Shown here: positions 42,801 through 54,800 of the stretch, piece by piece
Layout: each line of letters opens with the position of its first letter
How positions within the stretch are numbered: the first letter of the stretch is position 1
NCBI GenBank assembly: GCA_903813345.2
Contig: CAIIXF020000005.1
Span: forward strand, 41,953,394 to 42,013,393
Source of the DNA: Owenia fusiformis
Taxonomy: Eukaryota > Annelida > Polychaeta > Sabellida > Oweniidae
Direction of reading: 5' to 3'
Length of the DNA stretch: 60,000 nt
Position numbers and translations under genes: made by a program
Notes under the pieces: model-generated
What the model was told of the DNA's origin: nothing
Database searches by the model: none
What the model saw: only the letters and a program-made list of their open reading frames with translations

Positions 42801-45800
42801 GTCATGTTTGAATTGCATATGGACCACAGTACAGTATCATAAGATGCCTTTAAATGTGTCAATTGGTCATAAAATACAGTAAAACCTGTATATCTGAACA
42901 CCTCTCTAGTCCAAACACCTCTCAATATGAACACATTTTATATTCTGCCATAGACTGTTGAAAAACCTTGAAATGTGAGCACCAACCAATCCAAACATTT
43001 TTATCTGGTTCCAGTGGCATTTACATTAGACAGTTTTCACCATATAACGTTCTTACCTTATTCTCCTCATAAGGCTCATGCTGAATAGCTACCCTGGGGC
43101 TTTCATGTTGCGCACCTGACCTGGGAGACAGGTTTGAGAGATCTAGCCCTGGGACAGAGGCAGGCTCCACATTACCCCCAGCTGCTCCTGCCCTTGGGCT
43201 GTACTTCGCTGAAAGGAGAAATGAATTGATGTTCATATACTACATATGGTATAAAACAATCTGCATGTCAAATTCCACTACATTTAAATTATATTTGTGT
43301 TAGACGTATGATTTTTTGAGAATTTAATAGAATTTTCAGAGCAAATGGCAATATTGTAGTGAGCAGTATTACCCTTAACATTTACAGAAAAACATTACAT
43401 TAGTTCAGCTTTTTCTTTTTGTATATTCTAACACACCTTACCTCCTATAATGTGGCAGCTTATTCAGAATTTAGAAATACCATCTATTTTTAAAATATTA
43501 TGAATAAGGAAACTTACCTTCATAGTCCTCTTGTAGTCTGGCAGTATCATGACCATGTGATCCAAGGTGTGCCAGGCGCTTCTCAAACTTTTCTTTCCTA
43601 GCTCTCTCAGTGGCCTCATCCATTGCCCTCTTCAAATCATCTACCCTCTTCTGCTGCTCCTCCTTATAGAGAAAATGAAATTTACAATGGCATTCCATGC
43701 AGTCATAAATATCAACTGTAATTTGTGTTTTATTCAATGATATTTGGTGGTTTGAATGGTTTTTCAACAGACAACACAGCCTGTGATTCGATGACGTCAT
43801 TGTGTAATAATGGGTTCTTTATCCAAAGTACGAAATACAGGATATTTGCATCAGCTGAGTCAATTGCGATTTGAAAAATGTTTTATTAGTTTTGTCAAAT
43901 ATATATATTTTTAAAATCCAGTAAAAAAATTAAAATTAGACTTATTTACCAAAATACTTAATGTGTTATTTTTGACTAAATTGTCACCAATCATTATCTA
44001 TTAGCATTTTAAAACCATGGTGAATTTATTTTTCTTATTGACCATTTGATTATATTGAAATAAATATGAGGCATAACATAACTATTAGTTTTGTGTTATT
44101 GCCATAGTGATTTGCAGCTTCATCTGCAAAGATCAATGAAACTCTAATTAGATCAAAAAAGATCAATTAAACTCTAATTAGAAATTATGATTGAATCTCA
44201 TCAAATTGTCAACAAAATTATGAAGAATATCAAGTGTTAAATTAATATTTGTGTTTTGTATTCAATAGCAACAAGAAGCTATCACAATTATTACAATTCA
44301 GAGACATTTAACCATTTCCTTTAACAGTCTGATCAACTATAAATTGTTCATCATTTCACTAACAGATAAACCGCCCTTTGTGCTTTTATATTGTGTTTTT
44401 CTGAAACTTCTGGAGGGCTCTTTTCCTAAAAGGCCCAATTGTAAATGAATGTTAATCTCTTATTACATTCTACATTTTAGGATATTTCAAATGTGTATCT
44501 TCAGAAATAAAACAGAATACCCTGTTAATAAAACTAATTTATGTGCAATGCCTAACAACTAACTGATGGGGTATTTGAAAGATGAATCTTGTTTTCAAAA
44601 TTGGGCAAGATCATAAATGAAAAGCCAGTTATGTAAGATAACTGATTAACAATCAGCCTCTAAACACTGTTTGCATTTTTTTGTTTTAATTATCACATCA
44701 TGTAATAGACAAGGTATAAATGGAGAAACACTTCCTTCCCTGCTTATTTGGCCTGTTTATTGCTCTTATATAGACTCTCATATATCCGAACCTCATTGAA
44801 ACAAAATGACATACACCAGACTTGCCAATCTCCATAAAAAATAACAAACTCCCATTCCGTTTTCTCCTGTAAAAACCCCTGTAAACTCCCGTACCATATT
44901 TCTACTAGAATCTCCCGTAATTAAATTTTATCTAAACTCGTTTTTTCCTTTGAAATCTCCCGTATTCTTGGTAAAACTCCCTTAAAATCTCTCGCTTGTT
45001 TGCTGTCGAAATCTACCGTATATTTAAATGAATTAGACAAATTTGTGACCTTGATTATTGGAATCGCACTTCCTTCTTTCAGTTTCAACTCTCAGTTTCG
45101 CGGCCAGGAAAATGTATAAATCTATTTGTGCATGCACAATGTAATTAAGAGAGCATGTGCTCATGATTGTTCATGTGATTATATGCTACAATTTGATTGG
45201 ACATCATATACTATATGTATGTTTGTATTTTCACGCATATTTTCAGACAGGGGGAAGCACCCTAGAATGCACATAAAATGAACATTTTCTCGATAAATTC
45301 TCCATTATAGTTGAAGCCTCAAAAAGCCTCCAAAGGGGGGGGGGGCTGAGTGGGAACAAAGTAATCAAAACAACTAGACTATAATGTCTTAAATGCATTT
45401 TACAATTTCAAATATTTGTTGCAATATTCTTAAAAATAAATCCACAAATCAATGCCAAGCATGTTACAATGTATGTCGAATCAGGTTTGAATTTGAAAAA
45501 AGGTCAAGTCAAACATTTTCATTCTGGTGTTCTGAGGGAGTAAACAATGTTTTCTTTCAGTTTAGCATTGCAACATGTATTTATCATATACAGTAAAACC
45601 TGTCCGATGGAATACCTCTCTATAGGGAAAACCTATGAACAAGGAATGCTTTTCAAAAGAACCGAATATTTTTCCATTGACTTACATGTTAACGGACCCT
45701 CTCTGTAGGGAAAACCTGTGAACAGGGAACAAGGAACACTATTTTGGTGCAAATTATGAAAATTCACCTGTGAACAAGGAATATGGAATATTGGTGACAC

Positions 45801-48800
45801 TGTATATTCCATTATTTTTCAGAGGTGTGAAAGTCTTAAGCCTATATCTGATTTTAAAAAGCTTGGATTAATATGATTGAGATTAAGATAAGCCAATTGT
45901 TTACAAGATGTAGCATCCCACCCACTGTTAATTAACCTGATATATTTTAAAACTTATACTAATCTGTTTGTTACTAATTATCATGACACTAATTCTTCCT
46001 TTCAACAAACATTATTACATCAAATCAGTTGTGATAATCTAGGGATTGACACAATTGTTTTATGGAGATAACAGATAAGTACATGTGTCATGTTGAGCTA
46101 AATCTATCAACAATTACAACAACTAGACATCATCATACGCCAGCAGCAGTGGCTAAAATCAACATCGGGAGAATGCTCCTTACAATCAGCTAAAGGAGGG
46201 AGGTGGGAGACCTTCATACATCTTCCAAGATGTAACAACAAGGTCTAGCAACCAAGTATGGAGTCGGCATTGGTAAAATCAATAAATGCCCAAATATATA
46301 CAAAAAATGCTTATTCGGCAATTCTGAGATTGCTGAAAGTGCGGCCCCTCTCTATAGGGAAAACCTCTGAACAAGGAAACTTTCCTCCAGTCCGAAGAGC
46401 ATTCCCTGTTCGCAGGTTTTACTGTATATGCAAGACTACAAGTGTATATCATACCTGTTTTTGCTTCTGCTTTTCCTGTTCAAGTTCCAGTTGTTTCTGA
46501 ACATTTTCTCGCTGTTGTTGAAACTTCGCCTCTTCCGCCAATTCTTCAGCAATTTTTCGCTCCCTCTCCACACGTTTCTTTCGCTGATGTTCTTCAACTT
46601 GCTCCTGTATTGCTTTCTGCAATAGCAAAGAATTCATAGCCTCAATTTTACAGACTAGTGCCAAGATCTGATTAGGTTTTGGGCATGCTGGGTAAATTAC
46701 AAAGTGGCCATTTTGAATTTTTTCGATAAAACAGTGTGAATTTATCACTGCTTTTTGTATGAATATTCAAGTGGGACAAATCTACATTTTAAAAGGTTTC
46801 CATAACTGTTGATAATTTGATAATAATTTGATTTGATTCCAAGCAGATGATAAACATACATGTATGCAACTTATTCTTGAACTTGTATATCTCACTTGGC
46901 CCTTGTGCTTTCTGGTTTTCATATAATTAAGTAAATGTATCTAGCTCGTGCATTATACCTGATGCTCTAAGGCTCGACGACGTTTTTCTGACAGTTCATT
47001 CATCGTAACGGGGTCAATAAGAGTATTCTGACCCCTCAGTAGAGAAGCTCTACAATAAATTAAAGTGCATGTATTATAACAATTTTCACAATATAGAATT
47101 GAATCTTGGTGAGATTGAAGAGGGTGACTGTTAAAAGATAGTTTGTATATAAGTAGGTAGGGAGAGGAAGTGTTTAAGTATATGTGTTTGGCTTTATTAG
47201 TTAGTGTTTTAGGATTTTAATATCAAATTATAATATTGCTTTACTTCCATTCTTGAAATGGAACAGAATTTTAAAAATTCCACCCCTTTGTAAAAAGGCC
47301 TGATTCAGAGAGAGCATCACTTCACAGAATGTGAAAATATATCAGATGATACCATATATCAAGGGTCGATTTAAGAACAATTTTTATAATCCTTAATGAG
47401 GAATTTTCGTAATCTTTATGAGCAATTTTCATAATCTTTGAGAGCAATTTTCATAATCCATAGGAGCAATTTTCATAATCCATAGGAGCAATTTTTATAA
47501 TCCTTAATGAGCAATTTTCGTAATCTTTATGAGCAATTTTCATAATCTTTGAGAGCAATTTTCATAATCCATAGGAGCAATTTTCATAATCCATAAGAGC
47601 AATTTTTATAATTCTTAAGAGCAATTACACTTCTCTTACCCTCCTGAAGAGCTTAACTCCCCATTGGGTGCAGGGTTGTTAACATTACTAGGGGCACTAT
47701 TCACTCTTGGAGAAGCCACTGCACCTTGAAGACCAGGGATATTCACTCCAGGAGTATTGCTCACAGGATTTTGTGTCCTTGGGGTCCCTCCTGGCTGGCT
47801 CATTTTATCTGCCCATGTTTCAGCCTGAACTGTTTTGGATTTCTCAGCTTCCTTTCTCATGCGATTTTCCTCCTTTTGTTTTTCTGTGAAATGAAATGAA
47901 GCACAAGTGATAGATATTTTTGTAACATTCATATTTTTATCAAAACGTTTAGATTTTATGGGAAGCGAAGGGGTTGACCTAATAAATAATGTTGCATCTG
48001 TTTGGGTATGAAACCAAATATGCAAGTCAGTAATTTTATTGTAATTGAACAATTTTATTTGATTTACCTAATTCTTCAAGCCAGCGTTTTTTCTCCTCTG
48101 CTTTAGAGTCAGAAAATTTCCCATCCGTTGCTACCTAGTAAAAAATAAATAAAAATGTATTTTAGAGTGAGTGAAATGCAAAAATTAGTTCACCATTACA
48201 AGATTATTGTGTGTTCAAAGCCCTATTGATTGCAAATGTATTATCAGAATTAGAACATTTGTACTAGCCTTCTCAAAAGGCATGCTGCATTTTGAAAAAA
48301 TCATTAAGTTTTAGCACTGCTACAAAAGTGGACTATGACCCCTGTTACACAGGCCAGTTGAAATGCTTCGTTACGAAGCAATTTGACAAAAAGCTTCGTA
48401 ACGAAGCAATTTTGGGCCTGTGTAACACCTCCGCCTTTGTTGGAAAAGCTTAGTTGATAACGAAGCAAATGAGTAGAAAATCCAACGAAGGTTAGCTCCC
48501 AACGAAGCTTTTTTGGCCTGTGTAACAGGTAGCTTCGTTAGAAAATGCTTAGTTGGCGGTTTGCGCATGCGCGTAATAAAGAGCACATTCATCATTTTGT
48601 ATTAAACGAGAGGAATCGCGAGGAAAGAACATGTTTTTAAGTACGTATTATTATAATGCTACGTTTTGAATAAAATAATTACCTATTTGCGTCACTGATT
48701 GACGCTAACTCAACCCCTAAACGCAGGCCTGTCAACTGTCCCGCAATTTGCGTATTTGTCACGCATTTGCTGAAGAATTTGAAGTCACGCCAGTTTTTTT

Positions 48801-51800
48801 TGCGTGACAGAAAATGTCACGCAAAATACGCATTTTACCTGGTAATTGTCACGCAAAAGTATTTCTGTAGGAATTTTTTCGAAATATGTTTACGATACGG
48901 TAAAAATACGAACGCCGGAAAAAACCGAACGCAATTTGTTCGGATTTGTCACGCGAATCCCGTATGTGTCACGCATGTTCATCGGAAATTTTTCGTACCT
49001 ACCCCCCCCCCCCCCCCCCCCCCCCCCCGTTGACGACATCGCGAGCGTAGCTAGCGCGAAAAATTTGAGGTGTTCAAAGTTTGGCAAAGGTGCTCAAACG
49101 GCTTTAGCCAAAGGTGTTTAAAAGTTGGCTAAAGGTGTTCAAAATTTGGACAAAAGTGTTCAGATTTGGACTTAGGTGTCCAACATTTTGAAGTCACTCA
49201 TATTAGGTGGTCCCAAGTTGACAGCCCTGTAAACGCCACGTACAAATGTGATTTACCGTCTTTCGTAGCATTTCATTCGCTTCCCTGCCTTTGCTCGCAT
49301 TGATATGACAAAAAGTATTAAATCTAAAAAACACAGGTTTTACCGTATATGTATACAGTAGTTTTGAAACGTTTATCTGATCTATTAGAGAATAAACTGA
49401 TTTAAATGTCCCTCTCCTTTCGGAGAACTCCGTCTCATGTGTGGAAGGGTAAACTTATGAAATTACATAAGATATGCTTACTAAATAGAAAGTTGTGGCA
49501 TACATGTTTAATATTAATTTTTTCTTGCGCCTCGAATAATTATACCTTGAATGTAATTCTAAAGGTGTTAATACCATGATACTGATACAAGTGCTTCCCG
49601 GTGAATCACATCAGGGAATATAGCCGATTCGATTGATTCGAAAATGTCTCTCTTCAAAAATCGTATTCAACTGGCTATCGCCCCATTGCAATACATGTAC
49701 TTGTACTAGTCGTTCCATTATTTTATTCTTCGACGATTTTAAATTGTAATTGAATTTAAACTCCATGTTTAAATATATTGAATTAATTACGTTTCAAAAC
49801 TTCCGTATACAAATACGGTAAAACCTGCGGACAAGGAACGGTGGCCAAAATTGTTTCTTGTCGACAGATATTTGCCACAGAGAGGCTGCATGTCGTAGGC
49901 CAGCCCCAAACACTATTGATGTGTCGTAAGACGATGCTTACAACTGATATTCAAGTTTCTTCCTATTTGCGCCATTTTCGAATTCAGCGGACGGCTGGTG
50001 GATTAACATACTAATTCATGTCAAACTCACTCAAATATGCATGGAGTATTGGCGAGACGGGTAATAATCATATTAAAATGAATTGGTCATGAAATAGTAG
50101 TTACACGCGGTCCGAACTTCGACCGTTAATTTGACTTTTTGACCTACCGGATGTTTGAAAATCAAGGATTACGAGTCTCATACTGCACCGTTTTCTTCAA
50201 ACTTGTTCCATTCAAAGCATAACAAATATCCCTTTCTGATGGTACATTATTCTCTTAAACAGAGTCCGAACTTCCAGCGGCATTTTGGTCCTTAGCTGTA
50301 AGAAGGCCTTCTAACAGCTTGGGACCAAAACGCTGCTAGAACGAGGGACTCTTTACCATAAAGTAATGCACCGACAGAAAGGCATTTTTGTTTTATTTTT
50401 AATGGTATAGGTTTGAAGTAAAACGGTGCAGTATGAGACAATCGCAATCCTTGATTTTCAAGCATCTGGTAGGTCGAACATTCAAATTAACGATCGAAGT
50501 TAGGACCGCGTGAGTTAAACCACCAGCCGAACACCGAGATATTTTAGTAATGGCTACACTATTTGAAATATAGCTGAGAAGTCCATTTGGAAATTGAACG
50601 TTTTTATACGATTTTACATACTAGTCGTCTGTATAAACCCAAAATCCAATTCCTCCTAGTAATTAACATAGGCCTATTTTTATTCCATATGTTTTCCAAA
50701 GGAAATGATAGAAAATGAAAACAATACTTGTAATCGTATTGACAGCTGAAATATATAAAAATCGAAATGATAGGAAAAATGTATGGACATGTGTATGGAA
50801 TTATCACATTCATCTTGTTTTATTTTCCCGAGAATTTTGAACTAGTCTTTTTCTGTGCTGATTTGTTAAAATAAACATTAAAAATTAGATTTTTGAGTTT
50901 GATCAATGGTTTATATCAAAAGAATAAAAATATTAATCATAATAAGTAGGTGGGGCAGATGAGTAATGCGCACGCGCAACGAAGCATTTTAAGTGCAGTG
51001 TAACACCAAATAATTGCTTCGTTAGGGTTGAATAAAGCCAGTGTGGACACAATTTTTTCGCTAACCTTCGTTACAAAAATGCTTCGTTAGACTCAACCCA
51101 GCAGTGTAACAGGTACCATTGTTATAAAATACTAAGTACTCACCCCAAATGCAAATGAACTTCTCATTGCTGGATGGACAGTGCTGGGATCAGGTGCAAA
51201 ATTTGGTTGTTGTCTTTGTTGTTCTTGTTGATGTTGTGTTTGTTGTTGTTGTTGCAGCTGGTCATACGCTTTCTGCTTCCTCTCCTTCTCATCAAGAGAA
51301 TTCTGAACAGATTGATTCTGTAACCAAGAAAAATAAATTGCAACTTTGAAACTGATCCCAAAAAGTAAACTTTAATGCAAATCATTAGATCCTTTCACAT
51401 TTTAATTTCATCAATACCAAACAGAACACTGCTAGCTATGGCTTACCTTACGGCTGTTAAAATCCGTCAAGACAGTGCCTGAGTTTGACCTCATCGGAGC
51501 CCCTGCACCAGGCCGACCAAATGGATTCCAAGTATCTAATAAACGCTGCTGCTCTTGCTCTAAAAGTTCATTGAAACTTGTGCATTATCAACAGGTTTGG
51601 TTCAGTGAGACTTGTAATTGTCGATTGGACATTTGACACGAATGGGAAATATTTCTGTTTTGACAAAAACTTATGTATTTTTGCTAAAGAATGAATTCGA
51701 AATAATATTGAGGTATGTTGTTTAATCTATTTCAATCTAAAACATGTACACTTTCTCAGATATTGCAGTACATATATTGTATTACATGTACATGCCATAA

Positions 51801-54800
51801 TCTTGCACAAAGTCGTTTGTATAAACCCAAAGGTTCATCTCTTAACATCTACTTTGGTTAGAAATGCATAGGGAGAGGCAGAGACTTTTTGCAAAACTAT
51901 TAATGGTAGAACAGGCTAGTAGTTTCATTCCCTTTGAAAACTCTAACAAGAAATATTTGGAGTAGAATATCTTACGTTTTCTCTCAGCCTCCCATTGTAG
52001 TTTCTTCTTCTCTGCTATACTCAGTTGAGGCTGAGGGACAAATTCTCCAGGGGGGACTGGCATTACTGGGGACTTTACAGGCTGTGGATTGTTCCCCATT
52101 TGGTCATTGATAGATCTCTGGCCAGAAGCCACATTCTGCTGTTGGGGAGATGATTGGTTCACACCTGATGCTTGTTCACCTGAAGGTAGGAAAATTTTAT
52201 GCTTGAAGATTAAGAGATGGATGAACATGTACATGATGTATAAAAATTAAAAAAGAAAATTAACTCAATGATAAACTTAATGGATAGCTTAAATAACAAT
52301 CACCAATTAATTATAACATTGATACTATGTATAAAAGTAAAACGGAATCTAACAGTAGTTTTCATAATGTATTTCTTACCTCGTTCTCGGGCCCATTGTA
52401 ATCTCTTTCTCTCTCCAATGGTCATATGTTTCCATGAAACAGAAGGTGCTCTTGGAGACTCCTTTGGACCTTCAATATGTGATGCTCCTGATGCACCTCC
52501 TTCATTTTCCCGTTCTTTTGGCTTACCATCCTCCTGCTTAACATCTCCCTGTTCTTCAGACTGACCGAGTTGTTGCAGTACAAAGTCAGAAACTGTACCT
52601 TGCCTACAAGAATATATGTTTATACCAATTAAAACATTTACATTGACATGTGATATAGAAATTTTGCAACAAAGAAGGTGGAGGGCAAAAGAGGTAATTT
52701 TGAGTTTAACTATGACTTACCTCCTCATCTATGTAAATTCAGAAAAGGTTTTTATAAATATGTGCCATATCACCAAATCTTTGATTTTGGCATGCCTTAT
52801 TGAACAAGCCAAGCTAATTTACTGCACAATGCATTTGGGTTAGGAATAAACAATGTACCACTTTCTGCTGCTACCGCACATTCCTAACTTACTTGTTATC
52901 ATAATTTGCTTGTTTCCCCGTATCACTATGGTTACTATCTACCATGTTGAAGATACTCTCTTCCCTAGGCGTACCACTGTCAACCTTCGCAGGTTCAGCT
53001 GATTTTTCATCTTGGAAATGGACTTCCTTTTTCTCTACACGGACCTCATTAGTGTTCTTGTCTACATGAGTAGGAGAAAGTGTTATAACATTTTGTTACC
53101 ATGGCAACTGAGAATCATACAACAAACTACTTGAAACATTAAGATATACAGCAGATATGAAATGGTATTGTTGACCTAAAGGAATCAATAGAATTTTTTG
53201 ATAAATGTATTTGGACATGTTTTCTCATCAGTATTGTGAAAATTATTTCACTCTAACGATTGTTTTAGCTGCTTAATAAGCAGTATTTGAATAGGTTGTG
53301 ACGTTATTTGCCCCCACGTGATCTCTCACTGGTCCCCACGTGGCCCGTTTTGGTCCATTAAATCATGACGTCATAATGCCAAGATGTTTTGTTATTTGTT
53401 TACACAACAATCATATGGTTGCCGTGACGTTGTGATTACCAAGGCACCAATGAACCAAAATTATATATTATGTATGACTTTACTAATCATGTGGGGGCCA
53501 ATCTGATTGATCAGTTAATTTTATTACGTTATTTATGACCATTAACAGTTATCTAACATTTCTTTTATAATGGCTATCACAAGAGCTCTACGTTGGGCTT
53601 ACAATGAAGAAAACCACATCTCTGTAGCTGCAAGTTGAGAAAACTTATTACAGTTGTCCTTTAATACTGTCCACCAAAGTTCTGAGTAAGATAGACATTT
53701 ATTAAAAAGAGTTCACTACATCATGGGCTTTCAAGAGACTCCATAAAACCTATGAATGAGGGGGATAAAGGTTTTACAAAGCCACACTCACCCACACTGA
53801 CTTGAACAGGCTGTGATCCTTGGGTCTGACCCAGAGATGACAAAATTGCATTTAGTTGCTCCTGGGTAAGAGTAACAGTTCCCGGAGCCACTCCATTTAC
53901 AGTCTCTTTAACTCTCCTTCGCTGGCTCGGGTTTGTCCCTTTAGGCTCATTCCCCTTGTTTTTGGGCTTTTTTGTCTCATCTGCAACTTTTTTATTTGTA
54001 GCTTGCTTTTCTGCTTTCTGATCTTTAGCAGGGTCAGTATTCTCTGGCTCTTTTTCTATGTTCCTTAAAGAGTGTCTCAGACCTTTGTCTTTATAGCCAA
54101 ACTTTCTTTTATCTTTCTTCTTCTTTTCTGAAACAAACATGCAATTTTTGTTTGGTCAATCTTAGCATACCATTAAGTATTACATTATTTTAATCAACTC
54201 TCTAAACTGAAATATTCAAATAGGTTATACAAAGTCTGTTAAAAAAAGAAGAAAATTTGTTTACCTTCTCCAAAATATATTGCTGGTTTTCCATCCTTAG
54301 TAGTACTTGTATCAAATCTCACTGAACCTCTACAATTATACAAAAATAAATTGAGTAATATTAAAGGTGCATAGGGGCCATTCAACATGCATGGACCAGT
54401 GTCAAAATATATTTAAATTTGGATATTTCATGAAGACTTACATCTATTTTTATAATCTACAAAGAAACCCCTAGATAAACATTATTTCAGCTGATATTCC
54501 TCTTGAAACATGGTGGATCTTAAAAATATAAAAGTGTATTTCCCCTTTTTGAAGCTTTGAACTGAATTTACACTTCTTAATGCTGAAATTGATCTTTTAT
54601 CCATACATTTTAAGAAAATAGGTATGTCAAAGAAGATGGTAAGCCAAATGTTGCCTTGATAGTTCAGAAAAAGTTAAAATTTTCCTATTTTCTCTCTACA
54701 GGCCTTGTTGCCCCTTTAAGGGATTGATCATGATTATGATCATAGGTATTGCAGTATGTCAATAATCTGCAAAAGGCTAATAAGCCCATTAGAATCAGAT

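Larger units (their letters stand above)
48341..51113. mobile_element. 2.8-kb inverted-repeat transposon filling a CCDC66 intron
   Basis: Ends CCTGTTACAC and GTGTAACAGG are inverted. Both end regions are dense in GCTTCGTTA / TAACGAAGC palindromes (48365-48560 and 50975-51095). It contains other nested elements and no intact transposase. The target duplication is unclear. Confidence 0.65.

Noticed and set aside
48767-49121. open frames through the TGTCACGCA region and C run
   Set aside because: The frames contain a homopolymer-encoded proline run and lie inside a hAT-like non-coding element.
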